Source: Selenomonas sp. AE3005
Lineage (GTDB): Bacteria; Bacillota; Negativicutes; Selenomonadales; Selenomonadaceae
DNA length: 52,675 bases
Assembly (NCBI RefSeq): GCF_905233635.1
Contig: NZ_CAJODG010000009.1
Span: 1 to 52,675, forward strand
Direction: 5' to 3'
Shown: piece after piece, positions 43,285-50,969 of the stretch
How the letters are laid out: each line of letters starts with the position of its first letter
Numbering within the stretch: the first letter of the stretch is position 1
Translations under genes and position numbers: made by a program
Notes under the pieces: model-generated
Told to the model about the DNA's origin: nothing
The model's input: the letters and a program-made list of their open reading frames with translations, nothing else
Database searches by the model: none

Positions 43285-44961
43285 ATGGATGACCAGAGAT
43301 TACGACCGGCAGTCGGCGGCAAAGAAATAGGTTATCTCATCGAATTCCTTCAGGATGGTGTTTATGTAACCATATATCCCAACAAAGGCTCAGAGGTACT
43401 TTTTGAACTATCTGATGTGCGCCAGACCTTGCACGATAATAACGTTAATAATTATGATGTCATAGAACTTTCGAAGATAATTCGAGAGGCTGCAGGTCAG
43501 CCACGCAGGATTGCAGATGGTATTGATGAAGTGCCGGAAGAAGTGGAACGGGAAGGTACTGCTGAAGTGACGGCGGAAACGGACGCTGAGGAGCCTGTAG
43601 AGGAAACAGTTGCCGGCATTATTCTGGATATAAGCCGTGACCAAATGGTGGTTACGGTTCGTTACGACACGACACAGGGAACGAAACTGCCGACGGCAGA
43701 GGATATCAAGGCGGCGCTGGAAGAGAAGGGCGTTGTTTATGGTATAAATGAAGAGGCTATAAATGAGGGAGTAAAGAGTCTTACGCCCTTTGTGGCAGCT
43801 GAAGGGCTGCAGGTAAGGCACGGCGAAAACGCCCGGATTGAGCGCAAATTTGATTTGTCAGGCAAGGGACATCCCAAGATTGACGAATATGACCATGCCG
43901 ATTACAAGGATATGAATCTGTTTGTACTGGCCAAGAAGGGTGAACTGCTGGCGGTACGCATTCCCCAGACGGAAGGAAAGCCGGGCAAGACGGTGTTTGG
44001 CAATGACGTTCCGGCGCGCAATGGCAGACCTATTCCCATTCCGCAGGGAAAAAATACGGAAGTCCGCAACGATAATGAGCTTTATGCCACCATTGACGGT
44101 CAGATTGTGGATTCCACCCGGAAAATTGATATCGACCCACATCTGGAAATCCGCAGCAGTGTCGGCCCGGCTACGGGCAATATCGACTTTACCGGCGGTG
44201 TCAGCATCAAGGGCAACGTGGAAGATGGCTTTATCGTCAAGGCCACGGGCGATGTCGAAATCGGCGGCATGGTAAACGGTGCGCAGGTAGAAGGCCGCAA
44301 TGTAGTCATTAAAGGCGGTATCAATGGCCAGAACAAAGGGCAGATAAAAGCTGTCGAGGATGTGCAGGCGATGTTTGCGGAAAATGCCAGCATCGAGGCC
44401 GGCCGTGATGTCAGCATTATGGATGCAATCCTGCATTCCAAGATACGGGCAGGCAACCGCGTCTATGCCGAAGAAAAGCGCGGCATCATCATTGGCGGCA
44501 GTATCGCTGCCGGCGAGGAAATCCGCTGCAAGATGGTCGGCAATGCCGCTGCCGTGGCAACAAAAATGTCGGTGGGCGTTGACCCGGCACTGCAAAAGCA
44601 GTACACGGAACTATGCCGTGAATGCAAGGAGGACAAGGCGCGCTTAAAGCAAATCACGCAAATGCTCAACACTTTGGGCAAGATTGATGTGAGCCGCCTG
44701 CCGCAGCAGCGTATCGACCAAATCAATGCCCTGACCAGGTCGCAGTTCCCACTGGCCGGGAAAATCAAACGGGCCGAGAAGGAAATTACGGAGTTGGAAG
44801 AGGCTATGAACCGCATGAATGATGGCAAAATTCGTGTGGCGGATACGATTTATCCCGGTACCAGAATTTCCATCAATTCTATCATCATGAATGTGCAATC
44901 CAGTATCCGGCGCTGTCTGTTGACGGTTAAGGATGATCGTATTAACATAGGCACGTATTAA
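43285..44961 (+). CDS. FapA family (DUF342) protein
   Basis: This 558-residue protein matches the FapA/DUF342 family. The N-terminal part (about 1-190) is variable and acidic around residue 75-110. The core (about 190-430) shows a repeating beta-helix-like pattern, for example GVSIKGNVEDGFIVKATGDV, then EIGGMVNGAQVEGRNVVIKG and AMFAENASIEAGRDVSIMDA. A coiled coil (about 430-510) and a short C-terminal beta region follow. Family members are polymer-like cytoplasmic proteins without an agreed function and are often found near motility or sigma-factor genes. It begins 27 bases after fliA. Confidence 0.88.
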   Translation: MDDQRLRPAVGGKEIGYLIEFLQDGVYVTIYPNKGSEVLFELSDVRQTLHDNNVNNYDVIELSKIIREAAGQPRRIADGIDEVPEEVEREGTAEVTAETDAEEPVEETVAGIILDISRDQMVVTVRYDTTQGTKLPTAEDIKAALEEKGVVYGINEEAINEGVKSLTPFVAAEGLQVRHGENARIERKFDLSGKGHPKIDEYDHADYKDMNLFVLAKKGELLAVRIPQTEGKPGKTVFGNDVPARNGRPIPIPQGKNTEVRNDNELYATIDGQIVDSTRKIDIDPHLEIRSSVGPATGNIDFTGGVSIKGNVEDGFIVKATGDVEIGGMVNGAQVEGRNVVIKGGINGQNKGQIKAVEDVQAMFAENASIEAGRDVSIMDAILHSKIRAGNRVYAEEKRGIIIGGSIAAGEEIRCKMVGNAAAVATKMSVGVDPALQKQYTELCRECKEDKARLKQITQMLNTLGKIDVSRLPQQRIDQINALTRSQFPLAGKIKRAEKEITELEEAMNRMNDGKIRVADTIYPGTRISINSIIMNVQSSIRRCLLTVKDDRINIGTY

Positions 44962-44964
44962 GTA

Positions 44965-44988
44965 TGAGGGCATCGTCGGATGCCCTCA
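44965..44988 (+). terminator. Strong hairpin after fapA
   Basis: TGAGGGCATC at 44965-44974 pairs perfectly with GATGCCCTCA at 44979-44988 around a GTCG loop. Only CTTGTG follows, so the U tract is weak. It may stabilise the upstream mRNA or partly terminate before the next small gene. Confidence 0.55.
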
Positions 44989-45021
44989 CTTGTGTATGAA
45001 CAGCGGAAAGAAGGAAGTAAT

Positions 45022-45357
45022 ATGGATGTCAGCCCGATGAGTATGCAGATGATAGTGCCGCGTTCCACAGATGCCGGACAGGTACAGCATAATCTGAATC
45101 AGGCCAGTGCCCTGCAGTCTGACTATCAGGCGCTGGAGCAGAAAAACGACGACAAGCTGAAACAAAAGCAGGTACGCAGCAAGGAAAATCCGGAGGACGG
45201 CCGCATAAAGGATGACCCGGAACGGCAGCGCAACCGCGGCGGCAATGAGGGCGGCGCTCGCCGGGGCAGGGAGGTTATAGAGGAACAGGCCGAAGAACCT
45301 GTAGTAAAAATGGCTCAGGACCCTTCGCGTGGGCGATTGTTGGACATCAGCCTTTAA
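45022..45357 (+). CDS. Small charged protein of unknown function
   Basis: This protein of about 111 residues is not recognised. It begins MDVSPMSMQMIVPRSTDAGQ, continues with a Gln/Lys-rich segment and a very polar Arg/Gly/Glu stretch, and ends with GRLLDISL. No membrane segment or signal is visible and most of it is probably disordered. The ATG at 45022 has AGAAGGAAG upstream. An upstream in-frame ATG at 44980 lies within the hairpin and is less likely. Place after fliA-fapA suggests a motility-linked role, which is inference only. Confidence 0.65.
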   Translation: MDVSPMSMQMIVPRSTDAGQVQHNLNQASALQSDYQALEQKNDDKLKQKQVRSKENPEDGRIKDDPERQRNRGGNEGGARRGREVIEEQAEEPVVKMAQDPSRGRLLDISL

Positions 45358-45370
45358 ACAGTGTATTATA

Positions 45371-45455
45371 ATAACGAGGCAAAAAAATGTCCCCACTTCG
45401 TTGAAACGCTAAGAGAACGTTTTCCTATGGCAAAACTGAAATAACAGCGTTATAA
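45371..45455 (+). repeat. Modular hairpin repeat, short copy
   Basis: This is a shortened copy of the unit that follows it. It begins ATAACGAGGCAAAAAAATGT and ends CAGCGTTATAA. It lacks the CCCCCACC hairpin and central part but carries the extra module ending CTATGGCAAAACTG that is seen also in the copy at 49832. It shares TATAA with the next copy. Confidence 0.8.
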
Positions 45456-45569
45456 CGAGGCAAGAAAATGTCCCCCACCTCAGCAGGTGGGGGCACGAAT
45501 ACCAAAACAGGCGGCGAGCATATCTCCCGCCTCGTTGAAACGCCAAAAACTGGAACAACGGCGTTATAA
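45451..45569 (+). repeat. Modular hairpin repeat, full copy
   Basis: An outer stem (AACGAGGC at 45454-45461, GCCTCGTT at 45529-45536) encloses a perfect 9-bp hairpin (CCCCCACCT at 45472-45480, AGGTGGGGG at 45485-45493). A second hairpin follows (AACGCC at 45539-45544, GGCGTT at 45560-45565), and the unit is framed by TATAACG and CGTTATAA. The region 45454-45541 is nearly identical to 49835-49917. It fills the gap before the SwrB-like gene. It could be a miniature mobile element or a structured RNA. Confidence 0.85.
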
Positions 45570-45609
45570 GCAAAGATTGTACTAGCAGGGAGGGGTTTAG
45601 TTTTACACT

Positions 45610-46383
45610 ATGATTCCAGAAGTTTTAGGTTTATTGATTATTGTAGGGGCACTTTTAGTGCTGGTCGTCAAGTTTATATCCCAGCGGCATAAAGGTGTGG
45701 ATACGGAGGAGCTGCGGATATCCACCGAACAGTTAAAGGCTGAGCTGGCCCATTCCGCTGACGCGGTCATTGCCCGTATGGGCGGCCATATAAAGCATTT
45801 GGAAGATTTGCTGCACAAGGCTGACGAACGCAATGTCCGCCTGGAGGCCGGCCTGGAGGAATACCGCCGCTTAGCTGGCGAGCTCGAGCAGCGCGCCGCC
45901 GAACTAAATCGCGATTTAAGTGAGGCCCGCAAGACGATAGCTGAGTTGTCGGCTTATCAGGCAAGAGCGATGGTGCCGCCGGCTATGCCAGTTATGACTC
46001 CCCAGATGGCACCAGCCATGCAGCAGCCGGCAGCTCCGGCAATGGAACGGGTAGACGCTCAGGATTTTGCCAGCGTGCTGCAAAACTCCCTGGAGAGAGA
46101 GACGGCAGCAGAGGCCGCAGGGACAGAAATGGCGAGTGCCCAGCAGGCTGCCGGACTGGCTGAAGCGATGAACCGCAGTGAGGTAGTGGAAGAAACACCC
46201 GAAATGCCTGAGCCGGAGCCGAAAGAAGAATCACAGCCGGCCGGGCCTATGCATTCACCCAATGCAGCCAAGGCCAAAGCGTTGCTGCGCAGCGGCTATA
46301 CCGTGGAACAGACGGCCAGGGAAACGGGGCTGGGCCGTGGGGCTATCGAACTGCTAAAAGAAATGAACAAACGTGATTTATAA
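45610..46383 (+). CDS. Membrane-anchored coiled-coil protein, SwrB/DUF2802-like
   Basis: This 257-residue protein has one N-terminal transmembrane helix (about 4-24), a long Glu/Ala/Arg coiled coil (about 35-118), an Ala/Pro/Met-rich linker and a C-terminal helix-turn-helix-like motif, LLRSGYTVEQTARETGLGRG, followed by AIELLKEM. This order matches Bacillus SwrB, which activates flagellar export and is encoded just after sigD. The ATG at 45610 has GGGAGGGG some 14 bases upstream, a long spacer. A bidirectional terminator follows. The SwrB assignment rests on architecture, tail motif and place, not a computed alignment. Confidence 0.72.
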   Translation: MIPEVLGLLIIVGALLVLVVKFISQRHKGVDTEELRISTEQLKAELAHSADAVIARMGGHIKHLEDLLHKADERNVRLEAGLEEYRRLAGELEQRAAELNRDLSEARKTIAELSAYQARAMVPPAMPVMTPQMAPAMQQPAAPAMERVDAQDFASVLQNSLERETAAEAAGTEMASAQQAAGLAEAMNRSEVVEETPEMPEPEPKEESQPAGPMHSPNAAKAKALLRSGYTVEQTARETGLGRGAIELLKEMNKRDL

Positions 46384-46414
46384 AAACAAATTTATAAAAA
46401 CAAATTATGGCAAC

Positions 46415-46446
46415 AAAAAAGCCTGCTCTTACGAGCAGGCTTTTTT
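46415..46446. terminator. Bidirectional terminator between convergent genes
   Basis: A perfect 8-bp stem (GCCTGCTC at 46421-46428, GAGCAGGC at 46433-46440) is flanked by A6 on the left and T6 on the right. It can end both the plus-strand SwrB-like gene and the minus-strand rpsT. Confidence 0.95.
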
Positions 46447-46465
46447 CTATCTCATCTGAGAACTT

Positions 46466-46702
46466 TTACTTAGCGAGTGCGTTCACTTTGCGAGCCAGAC
46501 GGGACTTTTTGCGAGCAGCGCAGTTCTTGTGGAACACGTGGTTCGCAGCAGCCATATCGATAGTCTTGCAAGCAGCCGTGAGGAGGGTTTTAGCCTCTTC
46601 GGCGTTTCCAGCCTCAACAGCGTCGAGAACACGACGGGAAGCAGTGCGTACACGGGACTTCTCAGCAGCGTTCTTCGCACGGCGCTTAGCGTCAGATTTT
46701 AC
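46466..46702 (-). CDS. rpsT: 30S ribosomal protein S20 (start codon unclear)
   Basis: The minus-strand frame encodes S20, which binds 16S rRNA early in assembly. The conserved core is KSDAKRRAKNAAEKSRVRTA, then HKNCAARKKSRLARKVNALA at the C-terminus. From the GTA codon at 46700-46702 it has 78 residues. The usual MPNIKS-type N-terminus is not encoded. No ATG, GTG or TTG is in frame before an upstream stop, although GAGGGGGGTG at about 46711-46720 is a strong ribosome binding site. A non-standard start (GTA, CTT, or ATT at 46721-46723) or a one-base sequence error would explain this. A terminator and a promoter frame the gene. Confidence 0.85.
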   Translation of the reverse strand, partial: VKSDAKRRAKNAAEKSRVRTASRRVLDAVEAGNAEEAKTLLTAACKTIDMAAANHVFHKNCAARKKSRLARKVNALAK

Positions 46703-46740
46703 AAGTAGTTCACCCCCCTCAATTGATTCGTTACCTTGCT

Positions 46741-46769
46741 ATTTTAGCACGCTCATTTCTAAAAAGCAA
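46741..46769 (-). promoter_or_regulatory. Sigma-A type promoter for rpsT
   Basis: On the minus strand TTGCTT (46764-46769) and TAAAAT (46741-46746) are 17 bases apart. Transcription would start about 46734, leaving a short leader before GAGGGGGGTG. Confidence 0.65.
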
Positions 46770-46798
46770 TACTTTTATTTTACCAAGGGCTATATTTC

Positions 46799-46828
46799 TT
46801 GCAGGTAAGGGGGCAAATAGGGTATAAT
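46799..46828 (+). promoter_or_regulatory. Sigma-A type promoter for lepA
   Basis: TTGCAG at 46799-46804 and a perfect TATAAT at 46823-46828 are 18 bases apart, upstream of lepA and divergent from the rpsT promoter. Confidence 0.68.
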
Positions 46829-46864
46829 ATCATTTATTGAAAGACGTTGGAAAGGAAAATGAAA

Positions 46865-48661
46865 ATGCAGAACAAGAATATCCGCAATTTCTCGATTATC
46901 GCCCATATCGACCATGGCAAATCCACGATTGCGGACCGCTTGATTGAATATACGGGCACGTTGTCCCAGCGCGAAATGGAAGCGCAGGTGCTCGACAGCA
47001 TGGACCTTGAACGGGAGCGCGGTATTACCATCAAGGCCCAGACAGTGCGCCTTGATTACAAGGGCAAAGATGGACAGCTGTATCAGCTGAACCTCATCGA
47101 CACCCCGGGCCATGTGGACTTTACATACGAAGTATCCCGCAGCCTGGCCGCCTGCGAAGGGGCTTTGCTGGTGGTGGACGCTGCTCAGGGCGTAGAGGCG
47201 CAGACGTTGGCCAATGTGTATATGGCGCTGGAAAACGATTTGGAAATCGTGCCGGTTATCAATAAAATTGACCTGCCCAGTGCTGACCCCGAACGGGTAA
47301 AAGAAGAAATCGAAAACACCATTGGCCTTGATGCCAGTGAAGCGGTGCTGGCCTCGGCAAAGACGGGGCTGGGCATTGAAGAAATTCTGGATGCCATCGT
47401 CGAGCGTATCCCGGCTCCCGAAGGGGATGAGGAAGCCCCCTTGCAGGCTCTCATTTTCGATTCCTTTTTCGATTCCTACAAAGGCGTTATCGCCCATGTC
47501 CGGGTCAAGCAGGGCCGGATAAAAAAAGGCATGCGCCTCAAGATGATGGCTACGGGCAAGACCTTTGAGGTTACGGATGTGGGCTGCTTCAAGCCCCAGC
47601 CGGTGGATGCCGGTGAACTGAATATGGGTGAGGTCGGCTTTGTGGCAGGCTCATTAAAGGATGTACGGGATGTGCAGGTGGGTGACACCATCACCTATGC
47701 TGACAGGCCGGCAGCTGAGCCGCTGCCCGGCTACCGCGGCGTTACGCCCATGGTGTACTGCGGCATGTACCCCGTGGAAAGCTCCGACTATGATAATTTA
47801 AAAGACGCCCTGGAAAAAATGCAGATAAACGATGCGGCGCTGGTCTTTGAGCCGGAAACCTCGGTGGCGTTGGGCTTTGGCTTCCGCTGCGGCTTTTTGG
47901 GACTGCTGCACATGGATGTCATTCAGGAACGGCTGGAACGCGAGTATAATTTAAAGCTGATTACCACGGCTCCCTCCGTTATCTACCATGTCTACAAGAC
48001 AGACGGCACGGTGCTGAATGTCAGCAATCCGGCAGAACTGCCGCCGCAAACGGAAATCGAGCATATCGAGGAGCCTTTTGTCAAGGCAACGGTCATCGTG
48101 CCCAATGATTTTGTGGGCGCTGTGATGGAGATTTCGCAGGAAAAACGGGGCGTGTTCAAGAATATGGACTATCTGGACACCAACCGGGTGATGATTACCT
48201 ATCATATTCCCTTAAATGAGATTATCTATGATTATTTTGACCGCTTGAAGTCAGCTACCCGTGGTTATGCTTCACTGGATTACGAACTGGCGGATTATCA
48301 GGAATCCAAACTCGTGAAGGTGGATATCCTCTTGAACGGCGACCCCGTGGATGCCCTCTCGACCATCGTCCATAAGGACAGGGCGCAGAGCCGTGGGCGG
48401 CAGCTGGCCTCAAAGCTCAAGGAAATCATTCCGCAGCAGATGTTTGAAATTCCCATTCAGGCGGCCATCGGCTCCAAGGTTATCGCCCGGGAAAACGTCC
48501 GGGCACGGCGCAAAGATGTTTTGGCCAAGTGCTATGGCGGCGATATTTCCCGTAAGCGGAAACTGCTGGAAAAGCAGAAGGAAGGCAAGAAGCGCATGAA
48601 GGCTGTAGGCAGTGTCGAAGTGCCACAGGAAGCCTTTATGGCCATTTTGAAGATTGATTGA
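46865..48661 (+). CDS. lepA: Elongation factor 4 (LepA)
   Basis: This GTPase of about 598 residues back-translocates or otherwise remodels ribosomes. The G motifs are AHIDHGKST, RGITIKAQ, DTPGHVDF, NKIDL and SAKTG. The EF-G-like domains and the LepA-specific C-terminal domain (ending SVEVPQEAFMAILKID) follow. In-frame starts are TTG 46847, ATG 46859 and ATG 46865; the last is eight bases after AAGGA. The rpsT-lepA-hemW neighbourhood is conserved in Firmicutes, though here rpsT is divergent. Confidence 0.96.
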   Translation: MQNKNIRNFSIIAHIDHGKSTIADRLIEYTGTLSQREMEAQVLDSMDLERERGITIKAQTVRLDYKGKDGQLYQLNLIDTPGHVDFTYEVSRSLAACEGALLVVDAAQGVEAQTLANVYMALENDLEIVPVINKIDLPSADPERVKEEIENTIGLDASEAVLASAKTGLGIEEILDAIVERIPAPEGDEEAPLQALIFDSFFDSYKGVIAHVRVKQGRIKKGMRLKMMATGKTFEVTDVGCFKPQPVDAGELNMGEVGFVAGSLKDVRDVQVGDTITYADRPAAEPLPGYRGVTPMVYCGMYPVESSDYDNLKDALEKMQINDAALVFEPETSVALGFGFRCGFLGLLHMDVIQERLEREYNLKLITTAPSVIYHVYKTDGTVLNVSNPAELPPQTEIEHIEEPFVKATVIVPNDFVGAVMEISQEKRGVFKNMDYLDTNRVMITYHIPLNEIIYDYFDRLKSATRGYASLDYELADYQESKLVKVDILLNGDPVDALSTIVHKDRAQSRGRQLASKLKEIIPQQMFEIPIQAAIGSKVIARENVRARRKDVLAKCYGGDISRKRKLLEKQKEGKKRMKAVGSVEVPQEAFMAILKID

Positions 48662-48680
48662 TTTAAAAGGAAGAAATATT

Positions 48681-49817
48681 ATGCAATGGGGCGTATACAT
48701 ACATATTCCCTTTTGCCGGCAGAAGTGCTTTTATTGTGACTTTCCTTCCTATGCCGGGAAGGAAAGCCTTATGGAAGCCTATACCAAGGCCCTGTGTCAG
48801 GAAATAGCGATACAGGGCCTTAGTTATCGGCAAAAATGGGGCAGGCCTGCCACCATCTATATCGGCGGCGGCACACCGACTGCCCTGCCGTCAGAAGCTA
48901 TGGCACAGATACTTAAGGCAGCAGCGGAACACATCGGCAGGGCAGAGACAGAATTTACCGTGGAATGTAATCCCGGCACGGTGGATAAAGCGTATTTTAA
49001 GACATTAAAGGATGGTGGCGTCAACCGGCTGAGCTTTGGCGTGCAAAGTTTTAATGACAACCTGCTGGCGCGTATCGGCAGGATTCACAGTGCAGAAGAA
49101 GCGGTGCAGGCTGTAAAGCTGGCGCAGGCCGCAGGCTTTGCTAATATCAGCGTTGACCTGATGTACGGCCTGCCGGGGCAGACGCTGCAGGATGTGGCCG
49201 AAAGCATTGCGCAGGCGCAGACGCTGGCGGTGCAGCATATTTCCATTTATGGGCTGCAGCTTGAGGAGGGGACGGTATTTGCCCGGCAGGAGAGTCAGGG
49301 CAGGCTGGTATTGCCGGCAGATGATGAAACCGAGGCCATGTATGATTACATAAATGAAAAGCTGCCGCAGCTGGGTTTTGCGCGATATGAGGTGTCAAAT
49401 TTTGCCCGGCCGGGAATGGAGAGCCGGCATAATTTAGGTTACTGGCAGGACGTACCTTATCTGGGACTAGGTGCGGCGGCTCATTCCTATCTGGAGGGAC
49501 GCCGGTATGAAAATACGTCTGATATCGCGGCTTATATAAACAGGATAAATACCGGTGCCAGTGCAGGGCAGCTGGAAGAAGAACCGACTCCCCAGCATAT
49601 TATGGAAGAATTTGCCTTTCTGGCTTTGCGTACGGCAGAGGGGCTGTCCCGGGAAAAATTTGCCGCTAAATTTAACAGGGAGCTCAGTGAGGTTTATGGC
49701 AGGACGATGAGCGATTTGGAAAAGAAGGGCCTGCTTACCGTGGATGAAAAGGGCTGCCGCCTGACTGCCAAGGGATTCAAGTATGGCAACTGGGTGTTTG
49801 CAGAATTTTTACTGTAG
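48681..49817 (+). CDS. hemW: Radical SAM heme chaperone HemW
   Basis: This protein of about 378 residues is HemW, a radical S-adenosylmethionine protein related to coproporphyrinogen dehydrogenase and now viewed as a heme chaperone. The 4Fe-4S cluster motif is Cys12-Cys16-Cys19 in CRQKCFYCDF. YIGGGTPTALP, the glycine-rich motif and GVQSFNDNLLARIGRIHSAE, then SVDLMYGLPGQT, follow. The C-terminal HemN_C-like domain ends the protein. The ATG at 48681 has AAGGAAG at the right distance. It starts 19 bases after lepA, likely in one operon. Confidence 0.93.
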   Translation: MQWGVYIHIPFCRQKCFYCDFPSYAGKESLMEAYTKALCQEIAIQGLSYRQKWGRPATIYIGGGTPTALPSEAMAQILKAAAEHIGRAETEFTVECNPGTVDKAYFKTLKDGGVNRLSFGVQSFNDNLLARIGRIHSAEEAVQAVKLAQAAGFANISVDLMYGLPGQTLQDVAESIAQAQTLAVQHISIYGLQLEEGTVFARQESQGRLVLPADDETEAMYDYINEKLPQLGFARYEVSNFARPGMESRHNLGYWQDVPYLGLGAAAHSYLEGRRYENTSDIAAYINRINTGASAGQLEEEPTPQHIMEEFAFLALRTAEGLSREKFAAKFNRELSEVYGRTMSDLEKKGLLTVDEKGCRLTAKGFKYGNWVFAEFLL

Positions 49818-49831
49818 GCTAATAATTATGC

Positions 49832-49995
49832 TATAACGAGGCAAGAAAATGTCCCCCACCTCAGCAGGTGGGGGCACGAATACCAAAACAGGCGGCGAGC
49901 ATATATCCCGCCTCGTTGCGAAGCGAAGCTAGTCCTTTAGGGAAACGCCAAGAGGAAGTTTTGCCTATGGCAAAACTGGAACAACGGCGTTATAA
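49832..49995 (+). repeat. Modular hairpin repeat, long copy
   Basis: This copy has the same outer stem (AACGAGGC at 49835-49842, GCCTCGTT at 49910-49917) and CCCCCACCT/AGGTGGGGG hairpin as the unit at 45451. It contains two additional modules: a GCGAAGCGAAGC...CCTTTAGGG insertion and a GTTTTGCCTATGGCAAAAC hairpin. It ends GGCGTTATAA. It fills most of the gap between hemW and the deacetylase gene, and its hairpins may help stop hemW transcripts. Confidence 0.85.
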
Positions 49996-50038
49996 TGATT
50001 ATTATAAATATCCAAGATAACTCATTGGAGGCGCATTG

Positions 50039-50941
50039 TTGTTGAGGAAGGCAGTTTTTGGTAAATTTATCAGTGTGGTGGTACTGGCAGTGTCCATCGG
50101 CGGCCTGTTTGGCTGGGCCTGGTTTGCTAATAGTCAGGCCAAAGAACAGCCGCAGACTGAGGCTGAGCCGGGTGTTGAGTCTGAGGCTTATGTGCTGGCC
50201 AAGGGCGATTACAGCAATCTGACAGGGGAAAATCTCAGTGTGGATAAACCAGTTTATGACCGCTATACCCTTAAACAGCGTCAGGCAAAAGGCCTGCCTA
50301 CCATGCTGCCGGCTCTGCCGCATTATAATAAGGAAAAGATTGCGTATCTGACTTTTGATGATGGCCCCGATGATGTCAATACGCCGGCTGTTTTGGACGT
50401 GCTGAAAGCCCATGGTATACATGCCACTTTTTATGTATTGGGGACTATGGCCGAGAAGAATCCCACGGTGCTGAAGCGGATTTTTGCCGAAGGACACGCC
50501 ATTGGCAATCACAGCTATGACCATAACTATAAAGACCTCTATCAGAGCAAGGACAGCTTTATTGCCCAGATGCAGCATACGGATGAGGTCATCTTCAATA
50601 TTCTGGGTGTCCGCCCTTTTATCATCCGTGCTCCCGGCGGTACGGTCGGCATGTTTACCGGTGATTACTATGAAGCCCTGAACCTGCTGGGGTACGTGGA
50701 GCATGACTGGAACGTGCTGACGGAAGATGCCACCCCCGAGTGCCCTTCCGCCGAAGAACAGATTCATTATGTGGATGTGCGGACGCATGGCAGTCTGAAG
50801 GATAATATGGCGCTGATTCTCATGCACTGCAACAGCGGCAAGGAAGAAACAGTACGGGCGCTGCCGGGGATTATTGCCACACTTAAGGCCAAAGGCTACC
50901 GTTTTGGCGTGGTGTCGCCGATAACTCCGCAGCCTTGGTGA
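50039..50941 (+). CDS. Polysaccharide deacetylase (NodB domain)
   Basis: This protein of about 300 residues is a membrane-anchored carbohydrate esterase 4 enzyme that removes acetyl groups from N-acetylated polysaccharides such as peptidoglycan. An N-terminal hydrophobic helix (about 10-30) is followed by a linker and the NodB domain (about 98-295). Catalytic motifs are TFDDGPD near residue 105, HSYDH at 158-162 and RAPGG. The TTG at 50039 is seven bases after GGAGG; TTGs at 50036 and 50042 are alternatives. The next gene follows after 28 bases. Confidence 0.9.
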   Translation: MLRKAVFGKFISVVVLAVSIGGLFGWAWFANSQAKEQPQTEAEPGVESEAYVLAKGDYSNLTGENLSVDKPVYDRYTLKQRQAKGLPTMLPALPHYNKEKIAYLTFDDGPDDVNTPAVLDVLKAHGIHATFYVLGTMAEKNPTVLKRIFAEGHAIGNHSYDHNYKDLYQSKDSFIAQMQHTDEVIFNILGVRPFIIRAPGGTVGMFTGDYYEALNLLGYVEHDWNVLTEDATPECPSAEEQIHYVDVRTHGSLKDNMALILMHCNSGKEETVRALPGIIATLKAKGYRFGVVSPITPQPW

Positions 50942-50969
50942 TATCCTAAAGGAAAGGTCAGGTCATTTC

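Noticed and set aside
45371..45569. CRISPR array
   Set aside because: The repeats are of unequal length, adjoin without unique spacers of constant size and no cas gene is nearby; they behave as modular hairpin elements.
46407..46808. Plus-strand open frame of 133 codons over rpsT
   Set aside because: The minus-strand frame encodes recognisable S20, with its own promoter and terminator; the plus-strand product is low-complexity Ala/Ser/Arg/Phe.
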